From Aralia elata (taxonomy: Eukaryota > Streptophyta > Magnoliopsida > Apiales > Araliaceae), in the NCBI GenBank assembly GCA_034770075.1, contig CM068380.1, positions 24,668,638 to 24,732,637 of the forward strand: 64,000 nucleotides of DNA, in the 5' to 3' direction. A program made the position numbers and the translations under genes. Shown piece after piece: positions 23,976-35,986 of the stretch (within the stretch, counting starts at the first letter, position 1; every line of letters begins with the position of its first letter). Below the pieces are notes generated by a model. The model saw nothing but the letters and a program-made list of their open reading frames with translations, was not told the DNA's origin and did no database searches.

Positions 23976-26004
23976 TGTAATATCCGAAAAATAATTAAAA
24001 AATAATAATATAATAATAAAACCAAAATAAATATACAATTAGATAATGGAAAGTAGTTATTAGTACATATCTTAAACCTACTAAGATAAGTCATTTAACT
24101 TGTAACAATCTTTTAATTTTAAGAGGACTCTTTTACTTGGTAACCTATTTTGTAAAGGAATTAAATATATTTAAACAACTAGAGAGAGAGAAGAACGTAA
24201 AAATTATTTGGCTTTGGAGTACTGCAGAACAGAGAAAAAAAAAGAAAAAAATTCAAAAAAAGGTAGACCTAAACCCTTCTTTTCAATTTATAAGTTGATT
24301 CATATGTGTGGTTAAATATTTTAAAATAATGATTATAATAACAAAAATATTATAAAAGGGTGTTATGCATGTATTCTCGTAAAAATATTGTTAGCCAATT
24401 AAAATCGATTAATGGCCACTTTGTATTAATTTGTATGTATATTTATATGTCTATTTCAAACTGTTTGTATAAGATAGTTTGTATAGCATATATGGTTGTA
24501 TTGTGACTTGATGTAGACCATATTTAATGGTGTATATTACTATTAGTATCAATTGTGAATTGTTGCGAATATAAATTGTGAGTGTGTACTAGCATGGCAG
24601 GATGTCAGTATGCTTGGTATATGAGTTATGGCACTTGCCATGTGGTATTATTTACCTAAAGTTATATATTATATATTTAAACGTGTTTTAGTTATGTATT
24701 ATATATTAATAGTATTATTTATATGAATTAAATCGTTTTGGTACAAAGTGATTTTGAATCTGTGACAAATTATTTTCTTTAAATTATTAGTACTATTTTA
24801 GCACCTAAATATATAGTTTTATTTATTTTAATAAATAAATAAAAATAATAATTATAATTTCAAAAATGGTGTAATAATTAAAATTATAATTTTGCGTATT
24901 ACTTACTTATTGAATTAAAATTAAGCATGAGTGTGTGTAAAGTATGAAGTAAAAATATGTTTGAGGTAGTATATTTTATTCTAATGATTTCTATTTGTTC
25001 TAAATTTATATTTAGGATTTGTTCGGTTAATATTTTCGTATTTAGCAATATCGAGGTAAGTGGTTTTCTGAACTATTTAGTGTTTTAAAATTATCGTTTA
25101 CTTTTATATATGCTTAGTAATTTCTCAGATGCCTAAATGTACTGTTTCAAAATTTGTTATGTTTTGTTTAAGGCTTCCATTTAAATAAAAATGTTATGTT
25201 CTTTTATTTCAAACTTCGGATCTAGTATTTATTTTTGAACTGTGAAAAAGTATCGTTTAGAATATCGATGAGATTATGAAATATTTTTGAAATCCTCAGT
25301 CCGACTATATATAGAACCCGTTAGTGTTTACATTTAGTTCCGGAGCTAATATAGGACCTACTAAGGCGCACACCTTTTAGATGCCCTTCGGGCAACGTGC
25401 ATTTTTTTATAGATACCTTAGTAAGGTGCGTGAACATTGACACTATCGAACTTTTGGACCGTGTTACAAGGCTATTCTAACCTTAGTCGCTAGGGTTGTG
25501 GATTAAAAGATATATTGTATACATTGAAATCATTTTTGAATTGTTTTAGTTTTGAAAGCATATATACTATTGTTATTGATCAAAAAGATATTTCTAAAAA
25601 GTATTTTTGTAAATTGTACTTGATTAGGCTAGATAGGGAGGATTGCTACTTGTTGTGCTGTATCGCTCACCCCTTACATAAGTTTTTACAAGTCTCATCG
25701 TTGATAGCGAAATACTTGTTTGATATGCTTTGGATGGTTGGAGCTAGTTTAAGATATTTTCTTCTTTTGTCGTTGAAATTGTAATAAGACTCTTATTTTC
25801 GGGGAGCTGCGTCTCCATTTTCGATTTTGATATTTGGTGGTTTTTCATTTGAAAATGGATTTGAAAGATGTTTATTGTTGGGTTTAATTTAGGATTATTA
25901 TTGAATTATTTTGTTTGGGCTGCGTTATTGATATTGTTGCCTTGCGGGCCTTTGGGCTTGCGGCGTGTAGCACTTCGGGCCTATAACGGGTTCGGGGTGT
26001 TACA
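23976..26004 (+). repeat. 3' LTR of non-autonomous element
   Basis: 2,029 bp, aligned end to end with 20584-22641 with small indels. It ends GGGGTGTTACA, then GCTCT. Confidence 0.87.
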
Positions 26005-26340
26005 GCTCTCCCCCTCCCCCATGGGAGGCTCCTTCACTCTCCAATAATTCAACACTTACCCAAAAATTTGAAGTGTTTCAAAATGAGGAGATTTCAAGGA
26101 AAGGGTAAGGCAAGGCTCTACATAAAAGCAAAGAAGAATATTAAAGAGAAGGTGCACTTCCTAAAACTAGGCCCGAAGTGAGTAAGTAGGCCCAAAGTAA
26201 GCAAGTAGGTCCGATGTGGGCAAATATGTCTGAAATGAGCAAGTTGAGCAACAACTCAAGTTTTTAAGCTATCAAGTGGCACCATGTGCACAAGGCATAT
26301 ATCTAGGCTTCAAGAATGATACTCCTTATATAAATGATGA
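26005..26340. repeat. Remnant of tandem repeat and flanking sequence
   Basis: The first about 100 bp resume the 165-183 bp repeat (CCCCCATGGGAGG, AATTCAACACTTA). From 26168 a short degenerate repeat follows with the word GGCCC(A/G)AAGT(A/G)AG. No ORF. Confidence 0.5.
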
Positions 26341-26656
26341 TGTCATAATATCATCATCGGGGGTAATCGTATCATCGTCGGGGTCATCGCCAGAGTAATC
26401 GTATCATCATCGGGGTAATCGTATCGTCGTCGGGGTCATCACCGGAGTAATCATATAGTCACCAAGGTCATCGCCAGGGTAATCATGTCATCACTAGGGT
26501 CATCGTAAGGGGAATCGTATCGTCGAGGTCGTTGTCAGGGAAATCGTGTCTTCGCTGGGGTTGTCATCGGGGGAATGTGTCGTCATCGGGGTTATCACAA
26601 GGGTCATCGCTGAGAGAATCGTATCGTCGTTGAGATCATCACCGGGGGAATCATAT
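26341..26656. repeat. Minisatellite, ATCG/GGGG-rich
   Basis: Degenerate units of roughly 30-36 bp built on ATCGTATCATCGTCGGGG and TCATCGCCGGGG. Probably an expanded piece of Tat-like 3' noncoding DNA; the link is inference. Confidence 0.75.
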
Positions 26657-26661
26657 GATAC

Positions 26662-27195
26662 AAGATGTGCTAATATTATGCAAGATTCTTAACGAGCAAG
26701 ACATGTAAATATTATGCAAGACTCTTTAACGAGCAAGACATGCAAATATTGTGCAAGACTTTTTACGAGCAGGACATGAAAATGTTGTGCAAGACATTTT
26801 TACGAGTAGGATGTGCAAACGTTATGCAAGTCTCTTTAATGAGTATGACATGTAGATTTTTGCAAGACTCTCTAACGAGTAGGATATGCAAATATGATGC
26901 AAAACTGTTTGCGAGCAAGATAAACAAATGTTGTGCAAGACTCTTTAGTGAGTAAGACATACAAATTTATGCAAGACTCTTTAACGAGTAAGACATGTAT
27001 ATTTGTGCAAGACTCTCTAACGAGCAGGACATGTAAATGTGATGTAGGACTCTTTGCGAGCAAGACATGCAGATTTGTGCAAGACACACTAAAGAACAAG
27101 ACATGCAAATATTGTGTAAAACTCTTTAACAAGTAGGACATGCAAACATTATGCAAGACTCTTTAACTAGCAAGACATACAAATATCGTGCAAGA
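26662..27195. repeat. Minisatellite, 36-37 bp units, about 14 copies
   Basis: Units follow CAAGACTCTTTAACGAGCA then AGACATGCAAATATTGTG, starting for example at 26681, 26717, 26754, 26790 and 26827. The alternation of 36 and 37 bp breaks any single reading frame, so it is not a protein repeat. Confidence 0.85.
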
Positions 27196-28758
27196 ATTAT
27201 ATTGCAAAATTAACAGTAGAGGATGGTGAACCTTTCCTTTATTCGTCTAATTATTGATTTTGGAGAGTTCATATATCTGCTATATTGTTGGAGGGCATTA
27301 GGCTTTGTTATGCCAAAGGCATTTCATGTCTGGTGGGAAGCCTTTCTTCATCGGTTCTAAAGCTCAAATGATATGTTATTTGAAAGATCTCATTCCTAGC
27401 ACAATCCACCAGGCGTTTCATATTGAATCGAGTTGCATCGGAAGCTTCTTACTCGGAATAAATCATAATTGAATAAGTCATCATCGAATTGTATCTGGAG
27501 TTCCTCAACCGGAATAAGTCATGATCAAATGATATTAGGAGTTCCTCAACCACAATAAGTGAGGATTTTGTTGGTGTTTTCATTGTCGGATCCGATGATC
27601 AGGGTATCGTTGATTGTGGATACGATATTGGAAATGACCCCATTGGATGTTGTGTCTTCTTTGAGAAGTGTCTATGACCCCTAGATATCTACCTGTACAT
27701 CTTTCTTTATCTTTGACATGGGCATGTATAATCAGATTCTAATGTTTCGTAAGTTAATACTAATAATAACAATAAATGTGGATGAACAAATGATCAATAT
27801 ATGAGAATTCAATGAAAGAGTTGTGATATGACCCCATAGTTAGTCAAATGATACAATTTTACCAACAAGACGGTCATTCTAGAGTTAAGGACACTCTTGG
27901 GTAGGGAATTTTGTCTTTTCCCTTCCCTTGTTGTAGTGAGCTTACTTCATCATAATTTTTTTCGAGAGTCTCCTATTTCTTCTGATGAGAAGTTTGGTAC
28001 AGCCTTGGACTCCTTTCATTTCAACGAATCCTAAAAATGCCCCAGCCCTTGCGTGTGTTGTTATCAAGGATTCATATGGGAAACTCGCTTTGTTGACCAC
28101 GCCAAGTTATCTACAATGTGCAATATTTTGCACACAAAATGAATAACAGACATGTCAAAATCTTGACGGCTCAGGCCGTCAGGGATAACTTCGATATAAG
28201 GATTATTATAATCTCGATAATAAGACATATAAAGTTAAAGTACATGAAATTGAATGCTCATCTGCTCTACAACTTAGCTCGTATCTGTGGTGTTTTTTTC
28301 TTAACCCTAAAGAACTTGAAATCGAGTAGGAAAATGAATCTTTTCTAAGCAAGTTGTGAATCTTAAATGATGTGCTATGAATATACTAATTTCAAAGTTA
28401 TTTTTATTTCTTTTATTTTGACGATTTTTTATTTAACAGGTTATGACATCGTAAGAAAACTTTTAAGTATCCGTGGTCATTATACATAAGTAAGATCAAA
28501 TTCAAAAGAACTATCTCCCTTTATCAAAGATACTCCGTCTTCATTCTAGATACTATTCTTCATAGAATTGACAGCATATGACATGTGCATTGTGTGTGTG
28601 TGAGAGATGTAACTCTTAATAGGGGTTTCTCTTTCTTGACTTTAGAGGATCTTATTTCCTCTTGTCCATTTTTTTCTTTTTTTTTCTTTTTTTTGACTCT
28701 ATTTTTTTGACTATATTATTTTCTTTTCTCTTTTTTCTCTCAGTTAACTTATCTCATT
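27196..28758. other. Unassigned noncoding stretch
   Basis: No convincing ORF or element end. A T-rich run lies at 28655-28740. Position between the minisatellites and the gag remnants suggests it belongs to the same minus-strand Tat-like element. Confidence 0.4.
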
Positions 28759-29197
28759 TTCTTAGGCTATTCAGAGTTACTCATTTAACGAGTTTTGGAC
28801 CAATGACTCCCAAATCAAACGGCTTTAGGGCACTAGGTGTAAAGACACCCCTTTGGGTTTACTTGCTCGAGTAACAAAGGCCACACTTCAAGACAAGTTT
28901 CGTTTTCTTAGGCTTAAGTTACCCAAACGAGCATTGGGTCGGTGACTCCCAAACCAAATGGCTTTAGGACACCAGGTGAAACACCACTCAGGCTTAATTA
29001 CTCAAGTAACTCAAGCTAAGATTCAGATCTGCTCAAGTCTCCTCTTATTCCAGCATCTACCCCTCTCGTAATGCTCGTTCTTTTAGGCTCTAACTCATGT
29101 AAAACGAATGTTGGGTCGGTGATTCCCAAATCAAATGGCTTTAAGGCACCAAATGTAAAGACACCCCTCAGACTTAATTACTCGAGTAACCTAGGCC
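28759..29197 (-). repeat. Triplicated noncoding motif also found in Athila
   Basis: Three units start near 28760, 28905 and 29080. Each has TTAGGC...CGAGT or ACGA, GACTCCCAAAT(C)AAA, GGCTTTA(G)GGCAC, GTAAAGACACCCCT and ACTCGAGTAAC. In reverse complement they match 11948-12055 of the Athila element word for word in order. Confidence 0.72.
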
Positions 29198-30409
29198 AAG
29201 AATTGAGATATTGGATTGACCATTATTTACCCTCGACTTCGTACTAACTGCCATCACTATTGTCATAGCTTTATAACCCACAACTAAGAGTCAATGCAAA
29301 TGTGAAGTGCAAACATGTATATGAGGTCAATTTTGCTCCAAATAGCATTTCGAACTAGGATTTATGCCTAATAAAAAGGCTAAATAGTCTTAATCTTTGA
29401 ATTATACTCATGATTCCTACTCCATGGACGCTTATCAGAATTAATCCAATTCATAATAAGTCAAATAAAATTTTCCCTTTCCAAAAAACTCTTTTTTATT
29501 TTTTTATTTTTTTATTATTTTTTAAATATTTTTTATACTCTAATGCAAGATTTATCTATACTTAAACTATCCACCACCCCTAATGTATGCAAATGAAGAC
29601 AAAAAATAAAGAGATAAAAGAGTTGTACCTTACATGTAGGTCGCTAAAGAAAATTATGATTGAAAAAGAGTAAATGATCGTACTAGCTAACAAGTAAAAT
29701 GATATGAGGGAAGCTCTGACGTTGATGATGCATGCTGATGGGATTGCCTTATGGGCGCTGACTTGTGTATTATCCTTTCTTGGATAGTCGATAAATGCCC
29801 CAGTGTCGAGCTATTATCCCTTCTTGCTTTATGATGTGATTTGTTGCGTTTGTATCGGGGAATAGGTTGTCAGGTATAAGATAGGCCGTGCCACAATGGT
29901 CGTCTACGTACTTCTATAAATCGATAGGAGATTAGGTCTCACATAGTTTGGGTATATCGAATCGTCCATATTGTCAATGGGTTTTATAGATTCGTAAGGA
30001 TGAGACCGCACCATTACTGGCTGCCTACGTACTTCTATAGTGAAAAAAGATCAGGTTTTACATAGTTCAAACATCGAAAGAACAAAGTTTTTTTTATAAA
30101 AAAACAAAACTAAGTTAAGATAACAAATGAAATAGCAGATAAACATTAAGATATATAACATGCCTTAAATTTCTCGTCCCTTCAGGTTCTCAATCCTTCA
30201 CTAAGATTACTTGTTGTCTTGAATTGGATCTGAAATTCCTCATTCTATGGTATAACATCCTCCACAACCTTTGCGGATTTTATTTCTAGATTTTTGTTAG
30301 GGTTGCAATCTTCCACATTCACTTAGTCGATTGTTAGGGTTTGAGTATTGTTAACATAAGGCGCCACTTCTTTGCCTTTTCCTCTAGCTCTAATTTTGGA
30401 ATTATTTTC
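29198..30409. other. Noncoding region downstream of Tat-like gag
   Basis: No ORF. The word CTACGTACTTCTATA occurs at about 29905 and 30028 with similar flanks (AGGTCTCACATAGTT and AGGTTTTACATAGTT), so it is a two-copy repeat. AATGCCCCAG, a word I have seen in Tat-like elements, occurs here (29796) and at 28036. Confidence 0.45.
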
Positions 30410-31990
30410 CTCTCATCTTGCCATCTTTCCCCATCTTTGTTGGTTTATGGAGTCGAGCTTTCTTGTAATTGGTGCTTCTGAAATTATATTCTCTTTGTTA
30501 GCACTAATGATCATTTCACCTCCTTTCATTCTTAGGTTCAACCCATCTATTGTCATCTTGTCTACTTCTAGCCTTTTATGAGCAGACCCACTGTGGGTTG
30601 AGTCATTGGCTTGAATTGTAGGCGCGATCACAATCTCCCTTGCTTTAATCAAGTCTTTCACTATGTGTTTAAATGACTAGCATTGCTCTATGGAATGCCA
30701 CGGGCCTCCCGAATGATAAGCACAGTGTTGTGAGGGGTTATAATTATGTGTCCCTGTATCCATAGGAGGGGGAAGGTCTAAAATTTTCTTTTGTTCTATT
30801 AATTTCATCAAGACTTCCTCCATAGACTCTGTAATAGGGAGAATTTTATCATTGAACTCTTCTTCATTGTTACTTCTTCCCGATTTTTAGGATCACAAAG
30901 GTTGTACTCTTCTGGGGTCTCATCTTTATTGCTCCTATGTAGAATCACTGGAGTGTTCCCTCTCATTTGTTGGAAGTTTCTTTTCTTGTTGCCTGTATGG
31001 GAATCGATAATGGTCTTTTCCTTCAACGTTCCCGCATCTTTTAGTCTTGCTGCTTGAATTTTCTAATCCACCCTATCTCCTTTTATGACGATTTTAGTAA
31101 ACGACATATCCTTCATTGAGAAGATCCTTCCGTAATAAGGATACTCCTGTGTTTTGATAAACATTTTGACCATTTCTTGTTCCTCTAAGGGTAGAATTGC
31201 CAAAGCTGCTAATAACCTCCATCTTTGGGTATTATCCTTAAAAGATTCATCTGTCTTCTTAGTCACCCTCATCAACCTTGAATGATCTGGTGGCATTTGT
31301 AGCTGGTAATTATATTAGGATAAAAAGGAATATGCAAGCTCTTCCCATGTATTAATCTTTGAGTCATCCAATGCAGTAAACCAGGTTATTGTAGTACTAG
31401 TGAAACTTCTCTAAAACATTTACATGCGATGAACTTTATCCTCAGCTTGCACTCCTAGTTATTCCAGGTATATCTTCAGATGAACATAAGGATCACCGAT
31501 ACCGATATATTTCATAAAGTTGTGGATTTTAAACCTCTGTAGATATTAGTTTTTCGAAAATCTGTCAATATCTGAATCTTTATTTCCAATGACTACCTTT
31601 TTTCCTTAATTTGAGCTAAGGTCATTCCGAGGCGCCTGATCCTCTTACCGAGTGACTTATTGATGGGATTGTTATTTAAAGTCGGTTAGGGATTTAATGA
31701 AGTTATTTGGTTTGAATTTGTAGTTAGTATGCCATGATTTGTTGCCATGATTCCTCGAATTAAGGTATATTATTCCTTTACTAGATCTGACAACTGGATC
31801 ATTTGCCCTATTAACTCGTCGAACTCATCTCGGGATATTGCAGCCTTATTGGTGGATGGAGATTTGGATACGGTTACTTGAGCTAGGCCTCCATATTGAA
31901 TTCTTACTTCTGCCACGTTTGAAGGTTTTTCAATCTTCCATATATATTTCTTATTTTCCCTTGCTTCAATTTCTTCGTCCAGCATATTCA
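30410..31990 (-). pseudogene. gag: Tat-like gag, degenerate copy B
   Basis: Minus-strand remains of a capsid gene. In order: a start-like MLDEEIEARENKK (from about 31985), SRDEFDELIGQM, a middle piece with ESFKDNTQRWRLLAAL...EMVKMF (about 31130-31270) that matches the retrotransposon gag domain, and a zinc-knuckle-like CAYHSGGPWHSIEQC (about 30680-30730). Many stops and several frame changes separate the pieces. It follows copy A directly and has the same domain order, so the two look like a tandem gag duplication. No pol follows downstream on this strand. Confidence 0.7.
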
Positions 31991-32027
31991 CACTTAAATT
32001 AGTTGTCCCTTCGGGTTACTTTTCAGT

Positions 32028-33380
32028 CTAGACCACGATCTCTCCGATATCGATCAAGTCTTGTATTTTTTGTTTTAACGCCCAATATTTCTCTGTAGAG
32101 TGGCCTAGAACTTCTGAGTGATATGCACACCTCTTTAATAGATCATAATTCCTTCCTTTTGGGTTTACAGGTGGGGGCAACTTAATAATTTTCTTTTGGG
32201 CTATCAACAAAGCTAGAATGTTCTCTAGCGACTCCCCCAAGGGTGTCATTTTCCTTTTCTGATTTCTCTCAAGTCTCTATAAAAGTGATAGATTGTTACT
32301 TTGCGCTCTGATGGGGGCACATTGTATAGCCCTATTCTATTTTGACTTTGTAATACGAGGGATATATCATCTTCTTCTCTTATCCCATTATTTATCTCTA
32401 AGTTATTCCCATAGGTCCTTACCTGAAGGTGTTCGACCACTACTTCCAAAGCTGTGAAATCCTTAATTTTCCCCGACCGCAGTTCAATTTCCGCCATGTC
32501 TCCATGTTTGATCATTTCTGAGAAAGGCTTTCCAATGCTAGCCAATATCCTTTCATAATATGGTGCTTCCTGAGTATCTATGAAGGTTATGACCATTTCA
32601 TTTTCATCTATAAGTGGGTGGACTTGTGCCGCCAACTTCCTCCATCTCTAGGCATACACTCGAAAAGATTCGTTAGGCTACTTATTATTCGGGACATTTG
32701 ATAACAATCTGGAGCCATCTGAGATTGAAAGTTGTACTGAGCTAAGAAGGTGTGGACCAGATCTTCCCAATTGTGGATCTTGGCATTATCAAGTCGAGCA
32801 TACCAATTTCTTTCTTCTCCAGTTAGGCTCTTCTAAAACAACTGCATCCTCAAACTTTCATCCTCGGCATAAGAAAATAGCTCTCTCATGTATACTTTTA
32901 AGTGGGTATAAGGATCCCCTGACCCATTGTATTTTTTAAAATCTGGTACTTAAAACTTGTCTGGATATCTGGCACCATAGAATATGTAAAGGTTGGAGTA
33001 AGTAACACTGTCATATGATCCTACTCCCTTCATAGAGCGTAGAGTTTCTTCCATATGTTCATCTTTTTCTTAATTTCCCCATTTTCCTTATCTTCAGGTA
33101 TGTTGATTACTTCTTTCATCTGAATTCTGCTCAAAACACCCTATGCTACCTAACTACCAAACTGAAACATAAGAGTGGGAATTTGCATGTCATTGGTCTT
33201 TTGATTCCCTCCTTATGTAGATGATTTAGTCTGCGAAATAGGCCTTGGTTTTTATGTCATCTTTCATTGCTCTTTCATTAGATTAACCATTTCGGCTGTT
33301 TACTTTTTAAAACTTTCAAACTCTTCTCGAGAAATGGGAATAGGGTTCGGAGTTAGAGTCTTTGAGGCGGACATTCTGAT
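32028..33380 (-). pseudogene. gag: Tat-like gag, degenerate copy A
   Basis: Minus-strand capsid gene remnant starting near MSASKTLTPNPIPISREEF (33370-33310). The gag core includes AAQVHPLIDENEMV and EAPYYERILASIGKPF (about 32500-32640). The C-terminal part has CAYHSEVLGHSTEKYW (about 32080-32130), a zinc knuckle whose last Cys is Tyr. The N-terminal half is broken by many stops; 32028-32635 is open in two adjacent frames. It lies about 700 bp after the PBS at 34087, the expected place for gag. Confidence 0.75.
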
Positions 33381-34086
33381 AGGTGGAGTTCTGACTTTCC
33401 TGGCTCATAATTGGGTTTTAGGACCAACCTTACATATAAATCGACAGAGTTCAATTTTTTTGGAAACCGAGGAAAACGGATGCATGCCAATGTGAATATT
33501 TATTTTTAGGTTTCTTTAATCTTCTCTAGCAAAATGGGGTTAACGTTTGTTTATTTATAATAGGATTATGACAGGATTATAACGATATGAAAAAAATATA
33601 GGATAATGTGGTCAATTTAAGTAATATGAGATGGTTAGACGTAACGACATTTAGATATATGCACATAACGAGTAAAAGGGCATGAAGAAACTTCCCGTAA
33701 CATTGTGTTTATCTGAGGCTGGCCTATCTTAGGGTTACTCTCACGGGCATTTCGGCATGAAGGTTCTCAGATCTTCACAACTTACTCAATGAGAATAAAT
33801 CTGATCTAAGTGGATACCTTTCTTAAGCCTTACTGGGAAATGCCTCTTTAAGGCTAGTAATGAAGATCCGATGGGTTTGCCTCTCGATGGAGGAATCACA
33901 CAACATACATTCACATACATTTATCGTTCCTCACCGTATGAATATGATGACATTGTGCGAAGCACTAAATATAAAGCAATCAATAACAAGGCATTTATCA
34001 CAACATATAATCAAACTATTCACAAACACACAGATTATGAAAGGAAAATATCAAGATTGAACACGACTTAAGCCCTCTTAAAAAGA
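33381..34086 (-). other. Leader of minus-strand Tat-like element
   Basis: Noncoding sequence between PBS and gag. It matches the leader pieces at 13884-14314 and 16113-16386, which shows that those belong to the same family. Confidence 0.7.
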
Positions 34087-34104
34087 TCTCCAGCAGAGTC
34101 GCCA
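34087..34104 (-). other. Primer-binding site (tRNA-Arg type)
   Basis: The minus strand reads TGGCGACTCTGCTGGAGA, one base different from the copy at 16387-16404, and lies two bases inside the LTR start at 34107. Confidence 0.82.
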
Positions 34105-34360
34105 TCTGTTGACGCCAAGATTTTTCCTTTTATGATTTTGAGATTACAGATCGTGGATTTTAAGGGTGATTTTGGGAAAAACCAACATAAATGTCAACAG
34201 TGTTTGGAAGTTTGATGTTAATGGGGATCAATTAGACAGATTCGCCAGTTGGTAAAGATTTAAATAGATGTACCAACTCATCTAGTTTTTTAGGTGTTAA
34301 TAATTGAGACGACCCATCGTGTGACTCCGTAAAATTAGTCTGCAACTAAGATTCATAGAG

Positions 34361-34427
34361 TTCGAAGGCTTGCTTAAGCAAGGGAAAGGTGTTAGGCACC
34401 CCCCGACTTCCGTGAAACACGGTTACG
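34361..34427. other. Conserved structured block in Tat-like LTR (copy 3)
   Basis: TTCGAAGGCTTGCTTAAGCA through CCGTGAAACACGGTTACG. It is almost the same as 12603-12670, while the sequence around it is much more diverged. Confidence 0.7.
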
Positions 34428-35986
34428 ACATTCCTAATATTTTTCTAAAAAGATTAAATGGATTTCCTTGAGAAACATGAAGTGTGTGTGTTTGTATTTT
34501 GTGCCTATATGAATTGCGTTATTGGGGAATGTCTCGGGTATCGTCTCCTAGAGTTAATTTGAATTGAATTGTGAAGCATAAGGTATCATCTCTTATGTCG
34601 TCTAAGCCAAAATCTAGGGTATCACCTACTAGAGTCAAGTCATGAAATTTAAATAACCTAGGGTTCGTTACCTAAGATCAAGTCATGGAATCTAGGGTGT
34701 CATCTCTATAACGCCCCCGAATTCGAGCGCTGACCGAACAAAGGTCGGCGTTAACTCAACATCTTTCATAACTTAACCAATGATACCATAATTATGTTGG
34801 TTGAATTAGTCTATTATAGACTATAAAATTATAAATTTCCTTAGCTTCATCCCTGGATCTTAACTTGACCTCGATCTCATTCTTTCTACAAGTATCAACT
34901 TGTAGTTCATTCGTATATCTGGATAAAATCATATATATATATCGGTCAAATTATAACCTTAAGATTTAGACATTCTATAATTTTACATATCCAAGTTTCA
35001 TAGTATTAATAACAAAGATTATTCTTGGTAATAGAGGGGCGCATTCCGGTAATTTTGGCATCTTACCGATGCTCATTAGTGTAACCTCAGTGCTTACAGA
35101 ACTCTCAATATCATTCAATACCCTCACTTAGATATATATCCTTATAGATATATCTCTTCATATCGATATTTCCTATTTATCTAACATTCATAATATTAAT
35201 AACACACTTGTACTTGGAACAGAAGAATCTTGCAATGAATTTGATTTCTTCATCGGTTCTAGATCTCTATTCTTACAGTACTCACAATGTTATTCAATAT
35301 CCTCATTCAGATTTATAGTTCTTTATCCATATTGTATTAATGTTTACTATCTATCTGAAGTTTAGAGTATCGGCATAACATGATCAGTCCATATTACCAA
35401 TACCCTCATTCATATTAATAGATCTTTAACAATTCTAAGTTATATCAAATTAAAGACATAACACCATTCTGATAATAATAACTTGATATTATTAATATAA
35501 TCTTCGGTTACAAGGTTTGTTTATTCGTATTACAATAGTAAATATAACTACATACAAATAACAAGTAAATAAAACATGAAACCTAGTCTAATCTTCTCCT
35601 TATCGTTCATGATCTTCTTATCATTCTCTCTTAACTGCAAATAAAGTTTTATTCGCAAGAATGAGCATTACGGCAAGTCTAACTATAACACATAGACAGT
35701 TTATGCTTTCATATAAACTTTAACATACCTTGACATATCACATATATCAATTTGATATTACAAATAACTTTTCATTCAACAGTTTATGTCACGTTGTCAC
35801 ACAAAGCGTATAAACCACATATATATAACTTATAAAAATAACACATAAGAGTTAGAATACTTGCCTCGTATATCTTTTACAGTTAATATAACGTCTATAC
35901 GTTCGTCGTAAATCCTACACGAGTATCGATGTACATAACTAGTTAAACATTTAACGAATAACTCTTTTAAGTTTTTATTTCGGGTA

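Larger units (their letters stand above)
20584..26004 (+). mobile_element. Non-autonomous Del/Tekay-like LTR element
   Basis: LTRs at 20584-22641 and 23976-26004 start TGTAATATCCG and end GGTGTTACA or AGTGTTATA, the LTR end style of Del/Tekay chromoviruses. A tRNA-Met-type PBS and a purine-rich PPT are present. The internal region is only 1,334 bp and has no gag or pol. Flanking 5-mers are GCTCC and GCTCT. It has the signals needed for mobilisation by a related element but no proteins of its own, so it fits a large non-autonomous derivative. Lineage is inferred from the ends. Confidence 0.85.

Noticed and set aside
22230..25784. Two similar frames of 64 and 89 aa at 22.2 kb and 25.5 kb
   Set aside because: They are the same stretch of the two LTRs of the non-autonomous element, with no conserved protein pattern and different open lengths.
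26740..27156. Short frames with a Cys/Lys/Ser repeat peptide on both strands
   Set aside because: They are readings of the 36-37 bp minisatellite; the period is not a multiple of three throughout, and the frames shift between units.
26341..27195. CRISPR-like array
   Set aside because: Units are degenerate and contiguous without unique spacers, and the setting is a plant genome.
27960..27995. CTGATGAG as a hammerhead ribozyme (retrozyme) core
   Set aside because: The matching GAAA segment and stems were not found at the needed spacing.
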